Shown here piece after piece: positions 4,336 to 6,359 of a DNA stretch of 6,359 nt. The DNA comes from Bifidobacterium breve (GTDB taxonomy: Bacteria > Actinomycetota > Acidimicrobiia > IMCC26256), in the NCBI GenBank assembly GCA_945907055.1, contig CAMDSG010000102.1, positions 1 to 6,359 of the forward strand. Reading direction: 5' to 3'. The notes under the pieces were generated by a model that saw only the letters and a list, made by a program, of their open reading frames with translations, was not told where the DNA came from and searched no databases. The position numbers were made by a program, and so were the translations under genes. Every line of letters begins with the position of its first letter. Position 1 is the first letter of the stretch.

Positions 4336-5046
4336 ATGAGCACTACCCCAGACCCAACTAGCAACTCGGGAGCGGACTCAACTCCGACCCCTCCAGCAGT
4401 ACCCGTGCCGGTGCACCTTTACGTACTCATCGACGTATCCGGCTCGATGGAGTCAATTCGAGGCGATGTGATCGGCGGATTCAATACTCTGCTCGCAGAT
4501 CAGCGCGCCGAGGCAGAGGATGCGAGCCGAGCAACTGTTGTGCTCTTCGACTCTGTAGAGCCCAACAATGTAGTTGCATCGGGCGTACCTCTTCGCGAGG
4601 TAGTCGAACTCGACCAGAACTCTTATCAACCTCGTGGTGGCACACCACTACTCGATGCAACCGGCGTGCTCATCACGCGCGCAGATCGCGAGAAGCGCGA
4701 GCGCGCAGATGCTGGGCTACCCGCTGAGGACATTCTCTTTGTCACCATCACCGATGGGCATGAGAATCAATCGACGGAGTTCACTCGAGATGCCATCAAA
4801 ACTCTCGTTGAGCAGCGCCAGGCAGATGGATGGGAGTTTTCATTCCTCTCTGCGGACTTAGAGGCATTCGCTGATGCTCGGGCAATGGGTTATGACCATG
4901 CTCGTATGACTCACTTCTCTAAGTCACCAGAGGGGATGCGCGATGCTTTCGCTAATACCAGTCAGCTGCTGAGCGACAAGAAGCAGGCGATACGCGACAG
5001 CCAGAGAAGCCGAGACGAGCAGCCCAAGAGCGACCCGAACGCGTGA
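4336..5046 (+). CDS. von Willebrand factor type A domain protein with intact MIDAS
   Basis: The 236-residue product is a stand-alone cytoplasmic vWA protein, a metal-dependent protein-binding module. After a Pro/Thr/Ser-rich tail (1-26), the domain runs to about 200. The metal site is complete: D33, S35 and S37 in LIDVSGSM, T103 in RGGTPLLDATG, and D140 in VTITDGHEN. The motifs IGGFN (46-50), GGTPLLDA (101-108) and GWEFSFLSA (165-173) place it in a widespread bacterial family of single-domain vWA proteins of about 220 residues, distinct from TerY. Residues 210-236 are charged and probably disordered. It is the last gene of the phosphatase/ARPP-1 operon, 81 bases after ARPP-1, with ribosome site GAGGAG six bases before the ATG. 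A hairpin follows its stop. A scaffold or recruiting role for the phosphatase and ARPP-1 protein is inference. Confidence 0.88.
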   Translation: MSTTPDPTSNSGADSTPTPPAVPVPVHLYVLIDVSGSMESIRGDVIGGFNTLLADQRAEAEDASRATVVLFDSVEPNNVVASGVPLREVVELDQNSYQPRGGTPLLDATGVLITRADREKRERADAGLPAEDILFVTITDGHENQSTEFTRDAIKTLVEQRQADGWEFSFLSADLEAFADARAMGYDHARMTHFSKSPEGMRDAFANTSQLLSDKKQAIRDSQRSRDEQPKSDPNA

Positions 5047-5055
5047 CCGGGCAGT

Positions 5056-5104
5056 CGGTTCGGTTGGTGCGCAGGTCTAAACAATCTGCAATCCAACCGG
5101 ACCG
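5056..5104. terminator. Strong hairpin between convergent genes, probable bidirectional terminator
   Basis: CGGTTCGGTTGG (5056-5067) pairs with CCAACCGGACCG (5093-5104): 12 base pairs with one G·U. Inside it is a 3x3 internal loop, then GCAG/CTGC (5071-5074 and 5086-5089) around an 11-base loop. It begins nine bases after the vWA stop and lies 39 bases beyond the end of the minus-strand gene at 5144. Neither side has a clear T-run, so it would act as a U-less terminator or an mRNA-end stabiliser. Confidence 0.55.
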
Positions 5105-5143
5105 AGGCGCGTGGCGGGGGTTAAACCGAGGCCATTAAAGCAA

Positions 5144-5629
5144 TCAGTCGGTGTAGCGGAGGCCCCCGAATCGGGCTTGCAGGGTCTCTACGAGTTGATC
5201 AGCGGTTCCAACAACAGCGAGTACCGATGCCTCAAAGTCATCCGCCTCTAGGTGCGCGCCTAACAAACGGTGCTGAAACTCAATCTCCCCTATGCCCATA
5301 AAGGCATTGAGAGTCACGTGCCCAAATACGTATCTCCAGCCGTTGGTAGCAATCCATTCACAGAGCGGCGAGGTGATCACAACTTCGCGCAACACGGGTG
5401 AAACAATCGTCACTAGGGTGCGCGCTACTGAGTCTCCGAGAGCCTGCATTTCAATATCTACAAAGACTGCAGTGTTGTTATATGCAATTCGCATTGTTCC
5501 GTCGGGGAGATCCTCTACACCAGAGTCCAGATTAAACAAGATAGTGCGGAGAGAGTCGCGCAGGGCCTCAACTCCAAGATCAAGAACTTTTTCTTGTGTT
5601 GGCGAAACCGTCTCTGGTCTCAGAGTCAT
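5144..5629 (-). CDS. YbjN/type III secretion chaperone-like protein
   Basis: The 161-residue product has the layout of the YbjN or CesT-like chaperone fold. An N-terminal helix (about 10-32) is followed by paired strands (about 45-62 and 69-85), a central helix, further strands (VFGHVTLN, 101-108, and IEFQHRLLG, 116-124) and a C-terminal helix ending ADQLVETLQARFGG (143-156). There is no signal peptide or catalytic motif. In Actinomycetota such proteins are common single genes of unknown role; some members of the fold bind or regulate partner proteins. The ATG at 5629 is preferred because GGAG lies upstream with five bases between. A GTG eight codons earlier (5653) has no ribosome site. It converges with the vWA operon, so operon membership is excluded. 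Assignment rests on fold-like pattern rather than a diagnostic motif. Confidence 0.6.
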   Translation of the reverse strand: MTLRPETVSPTQEKVLDLGVEALRDSLRTILFNLDSGVEDLPDGTMRIAYNNTAVFVDIEMQALGDSVARTLVTIVSPVLREVVITSPLCEWIATNGWRYVFGHVTLNAFMGIGEIEFQHRLLGAHLEADDFEASVLAVVGTADQLVETLQARFGGLRYTD

Positions 5630-5876
5630 GAAGACTCCGACGCTCGAGCACACCAGCAGGTTCTGTACTGCAGTTCAAGATTACATTTGCCAAACTCCAC
5701 CCGACTGCTCTCTTTCTATCCGTCGTGACGTTGAGTTTGTTCTAACACACCAACGCGGCGTCTACGTGCCATACGGAGCCGAGATCCACCTAGTAATTAG
5801 GCAGAGCGATGGGCGTTTCACTAACAGTGAGCCTCATGACTGTGCACGCTCTTTAGTGGTCACACCAAGCGTCTGA
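5628..5876 (+). CDS. Doubtful small hypothetical protein, 82 residues
   Basis: From ATG 5628 to TGA 5876 the plus strand encodes 82 mostly polar residues with a strand-like middle (DVEFVLTHQRGVYVPYGAEI, residues 35-54). Codon choice in this middle part resembles its neighbours, and no minus-strand gene occupies 5654-5833. Against it: there is no ribosome site or TAnnnT box, its ATG overlaps the ATG of the minus-strand gene (shared CATG), and its end overlaps the SGNH gene by 43 bases. The same frame is open upstream to 5292, but that part is antisense to the YbjN-like gene. It is either a real small gene or a chance open frame. Confidence 0.25.
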   Translation: MKTPTLEHTSRFCTAVQDYICQTPPDCSLSIRRDVEFVLTHQRGVYVPYGAEIHLVIRQSDGRFTNSEPHDCARSLVVTPSV

Positions 5877-6359
5877 TTTATAACCCAATCGAGAACCGCT
5901 GGTGCAGATTCAGAGTCAACATGCACTCCATCTTTGCGGGTCATGTCGCAGGCTTTTAAAGGCCCACCCGGGCAGAACTTCGGAGCAAGATCAAAATTAA
6001 GAATGCCCTCAACTGAGGCAAACTCCTTCATTGCATCGCGAACGCACGCGGCACGATCTGGGTAATTCGATGGAAGGGCGAACTGACTATTAGGGCCAGG
6101 CCAAGAAATAATCGCGAGGACAGGAATCACATTTTTAGACTTCAGATAAGCGATTCGCTCCGATACGTCTTTTAGATACCAGTCAAACCCATCGCAGGGC
6201 CCAATCCACTGACCATTTACTAAATGATCGACAACCACTGCCGCACCAATCATCAGAAGTGCGACCTTGGCTGGCCTAGCCCCGCGGGTGATTGCAGATG
6301 GATATGAAGTTTTCCAATCAAGACAATCCGCTGGTGGCCGCATCGTGTCTCCACGACGA
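5834..6359 (-). CDS. C-terminal SGNH-hydrolase domain, probably of a membrane acyltransferase; 5' end cut by window edge
   Basis: The last about 174 residues of a minus-strand gene that begins beyond the right edge are seen. The frame stays open to 6359, so the ATG at 6343 is probably internal. Numbering from that ATG, residues 25-46 (AKVALLMIGAAVVVDHLVNG) are the buried strand and following loop of an SGNH fold. NVIPVLAIISWPGP (71-84) is the next strand. KDGVHVD (137-143) gives the catalytic pair D138 and H141. C124 and C132 may form a disulfide. The Gly-Asp-Ser block with the nucleophile must lie outside the window. The pattern of W/C residues before the strand and CPGG before DGVH resembles the C-terminal SGNH domain fused to acyltransferase-3 membrane domains (OafA-like), which O-acetylate cell-surface glycans. 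The membrane part is not visible, so a free-standing SGNH protein remains possible. Confidence 0.75.
   Translation of the reverse strand, partial: RRGDTMRPPADCLDWKTSYPSAITRGARPAKVALLMIGAAVVVDHLVNGQWIGPCDGFDWYLKDVSERIAYLKSKNVIPVLAIISWPGPNSQFALPSNYPDRAACVRDAMKEFASVEGILNFDLAPKFCPGGPLKACDMTRKDGVHVDSESAPAVLDWVINQTLGVTTKERAQS

Noticed and set aside
4336..5046. vWA protein as TerY of a tellurite-resistance/stress module
   Set aside because: The IGGFN and GWEFSFLSA motifs fit a different single-domain vWA family, and no TerD, PP2C phosphatase or kinase gene is nearby.
5091..5126. RYYYAAC (ATCCAAC) and GTTRRRY (GTTAAAC) as an integron attC site
   Set aside because: They are only about 36 bases apart, shorter than known attC sites, and the pairing here belongs to a hairpin with a different register. 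No integrase or cassette array is present.

Overview
The window looks like a piece of an actinobacterial chromosome. The evidence is moderate GC with G/C-rich third codon positions, a lipoprotein FKBP isomerase of the kind common in Actinomycetota (especially Acidimicrobiia), an SGNH-type acyltransferase tail, and promoter-like TAnnnT boxes placed as for leaderless transcripts. The class-level placement is inference. No tRNA, rRNA, CRISPR array, insertion sequence or replication origin was seen.

Left part (1-960). A minus-strand NYN/PIN-like ribonuclease gene runs off the left edge. Its leader holds a small hairpin and an 80-base imperfect tetranucleotide array. Upstream of it, on the same strand, is a 48-residue membrane protein gene. 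A divergent intergenic region (749-962) follows, containing a symmetric nested palindrome (864-920) that resembles a multi-site operator.

Middle-left (963-2447). An exported FKBP-type peptidyl-prolyl isomerase lipoprotein (+) converges on an unrecognised 225-residue minus-strand protein. That protein contains a stretch resembling a tyrosine-recombinase core-binding domain. Between it and the next operon is a 226-base divergent intergenic region with a small palindrome and a repeated GGTTAAA word.

Core (2448-5046, +). A compact three-gene cluster, each gene with its own Shine-Dalgarno sequence: a Cys-based dual-specificity-type phosphatase (HCSAGINR signature), an ARPP-1 family protein, and a von Willebrand A protein with an intact MIDAS. 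ARPP-1 stands for 'ARG and Rhodanese-Phosphatase-superfamily-Associated Protein'; this family was defined by its neighbourhood with phosphatases and ADP-ribosylglycohydrolases. The operon therefore repeats that association, adds a vWA partner, and has no ADP-ribosylglycohydrolase in view. It is the best candidate here for an undescribed system, possibly removing a phosphate or nucleotide-derived modification. The substrate is unknown. Hairpins sit in both internal spacers.

Right part (5047-6359). A strong hairpin lies between the vWA gene and a convergent minus-strand gene for a YbjN/type III chaperone-like protein. Next come a doubtful 82-residue plus-strand reading frame and the C-terminal part of an SGNH-hydrolase domain, probably the tail of a membrane acyltransferase, which runs off the right edge.
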